Shown: positions 63,193-64,000 of the stretch, one piece after another
Layout of the letters: every line of letters starts with the position of its first letter
Position numbering within the stretch: the first letter of the stretch is position 1
Assembly: GCA_907163375.1 (NCBI GenBank)
Contig: CAJQUW010000932.1
Coordinates: 124,001 to 188,000 of the forward strand
Length of the DNA: 64,000 bases
Direction of reading: 5' to 3'
Origin: Prostheceraeus crozeri
Lineage: Eukaryota; Platyhelminthes; Polycladida; Euryleptidae
The notes under the pieces: generated by a model
Database searches by the model: none
Seen by the model: only the letters and a program-made list of their open reading frames with translations
Told to the model about the DNA's origin: nothing
Position numbers and translations under genes: made by a program

Positions 63193-64000
63193 TCACTGTC
63201 GATCACTTAGATGAAATATGTCGGCACGACGCATCCAAGAGTTCATACTTGAAGGATAACCAGTCCATTTAACAAGACACCATTCTTCACCTTGCCGTTT
63301 TTTACATCGAATGATTTTCTCTACCAAATATGTTTCACTTTCAGTGACTACCTCAATCTCATCGCGGTAAAAGCTACCCTCAATTTCTTCATTATCGTAA
63401 TCTTTCAACTTGTAGGTGGTGGGAGAGTCTTTTTGATCAATCCTTGATACTGTAAATACCTCCTCTGTCCAACTCGGAAGGTACCCTTTAGCAAAAACAC
63501 TTTTCACTTTTGAGATACGAACTTTATCACCAATTTTCACATCACTTTTCACATGAGTGCGTTTACGTTGGAATGATTCGCGCACTTTATCTACATTGTC
63601 AGCATTTACATCTACTGGTCTGAGTCCAATAGAACGATGGATAGAGTGATTGTAGGCATGGAGTGTATCTTGTAGAACCTTTGTCCAATTTTGTGTCAAG
63701 TTGGCAGTAAAATGTCGCCACAAGCGATTTTTTAATGTGCGATTAAAACGTTCAACGAGTGCAGCTTTATAAGCACTCTTTACACTAAACAACTCAATGT
63801 CATGCCTCTCAAATAATCTTCTCACATGCTGATTTTCAAACTCTTTTCCTTGATCACTCTGAATTCTTTTTGGAATGCGACCTTCTCGAAAACTTGTTTG
63901 GAATGCTTTTGCTACTCCTTTCCCTTCTTTAGTTTTTAAAGGTTGAGCCCACGCATAACGCGAGAAAATATCAATGACGGTTAAAATAAAATTATTGCCC
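63193..64000 (-). CDS. Chromodomain RVE integrase (N-terminus off window)
   Basis: The leftward frame is open from the window edge. It carries NNFILTVIDIFSRYAWAQPL (first core Asp region), RIQSDQGKEFENQHV (second Asp), and YKAALVERFNRTLKNRLWRHF (catalytic Glu region). An SH3-like VKIGDKVRISKVKSVFAKGY follows, and a C-terminal chromodomain (YLVEKIIRCKK...EEWCLVKWTGYPSSMNSWM). Integrates element ends, and chromodomains steer integration to chromatin marks. The amino-terminal zinc-binding part lies beyond 64000. No break is seen in the visible part. Confidence 0.92.
   Translation of the reverse strand, partial: GNNFILTVIDIFSRYAWAQPLKTKEGKGVAKAFQTSFREGRIPKRIQSDQGKEFENQHVRRLFERHDIELFSVKSAYKAALVERFNRTLKNRLWRHFTANLTQNWTKVLQDTLHAYNHSIHRSIGLRPVDVNADNVDKVRESFQRKRTHVKSDVKIGDKVRISKVKSVFAKGYLPSWTEEVFTVSRIDQKDSPTTYKLKDYDNEEIEGSFYRDEIEVVTESETYLVEKIIRCKKRQGEEWCLVKWTGYPSSMNSWMRRADIFHLSDRQ

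Larger units (their letters stand above)
46601..64000 (+). mobile_element. Polinton C (right end off window)
   Basis: It carries zinc-finger polymerase B, two penton-like proteins, adenain-type protease, double-jelly-roll major capsid protein, basic core-like protein and chromodomain integrase. It also carries an accessory block and TBP-like/PC4-like genes. Most frames are long or whole, and about three to five breaks are apparent. A Tc1-like element is nested in the polymerase. This is a relatively young Polinton. Packaging ATPase and right terminal repeat were not seen and may lie beyond the window. The left boundary is uncertain (between about 45.3 and 46.6 kb). Confidence 0.92.

Overview
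The window looks like repeat-rich DNA from an invertebrate animal. I found no complete, confidently recognisable ordinary host gene. Almost every protein signal belongs to a mobile element, and the elements are heavily nested. The non-element DNA is moderately AT-rich, splice-type gt/ag signals and AATAAA signals are visible, and the mix of families (Polintons, BEL/Pao, Penelope-like, MULE with FLYWCH, Tc1-like) fits an animal. I cannot name the phylum.

Region 1 (about 1-15540): a very AT-rich Polinton/adintovirus-like element (A). It carries a coiled-coil fibre-like protein, a membrane protein, a penton-like protein, packaging ATPase, protein-primed DNA polymerase B with an embedded intein, a phospholipase-A2-like protein, integrase and adenain-type protease. 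No major capsid gene was seen. A 0.59 kb segment at the window edge is repeated almost identically at 10.9 kb. Part of its coding sequence is also repeated in inverted form near 15.1 kb. The element ends at a 54 bp hairpin that lies directly against a second, older Polinton (B), inside that element's polymerase region.

Region 2 (about 15541-21720): remnant Polinton B, read mainly leftward: polymerase N-terminus with zinc fingers, a spliced zinc/coiled-coil gene interrupted by a 727 bp foldback MITE, a small acidic gene and a CCAAT/TATA bidirectional promoter.

Region 3 (about 22-46.5 kb): a MULE transposon with FLYWCH finger, a decayed BEL/Pao retrotransposon, gene-poor DNA with MITEs and dispersed repeats, a Penelope-like element with 135 bp inverted ends and a 12 bp target duplication, and a second Penelope-like copy split by an unidentified 5.9 kb TIR element.

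Region 4 (about 46.6 kb to the right edge): a younger Polinton (C) running off the window. Its early-type left part has TATA-driven small genes, each followed by a 139 bp module containing a histone-mRNA-like 3' stem-loop. Then come polymerase B (interrupted by a Tc1-like element), two penton-like paralogues, two PC4-like small proteins, a clear TATA-binding-protein-like protein, protease, major capsid protein, basic core-like protein and a chromodomain integrase. The TBP-like gene, the PC4-like genes and the histone-type 3' ends together suggest that this Polinton carries its own transcription and mRNA-end toolkit. With the intein in element A, this is the most unusual content of the window.
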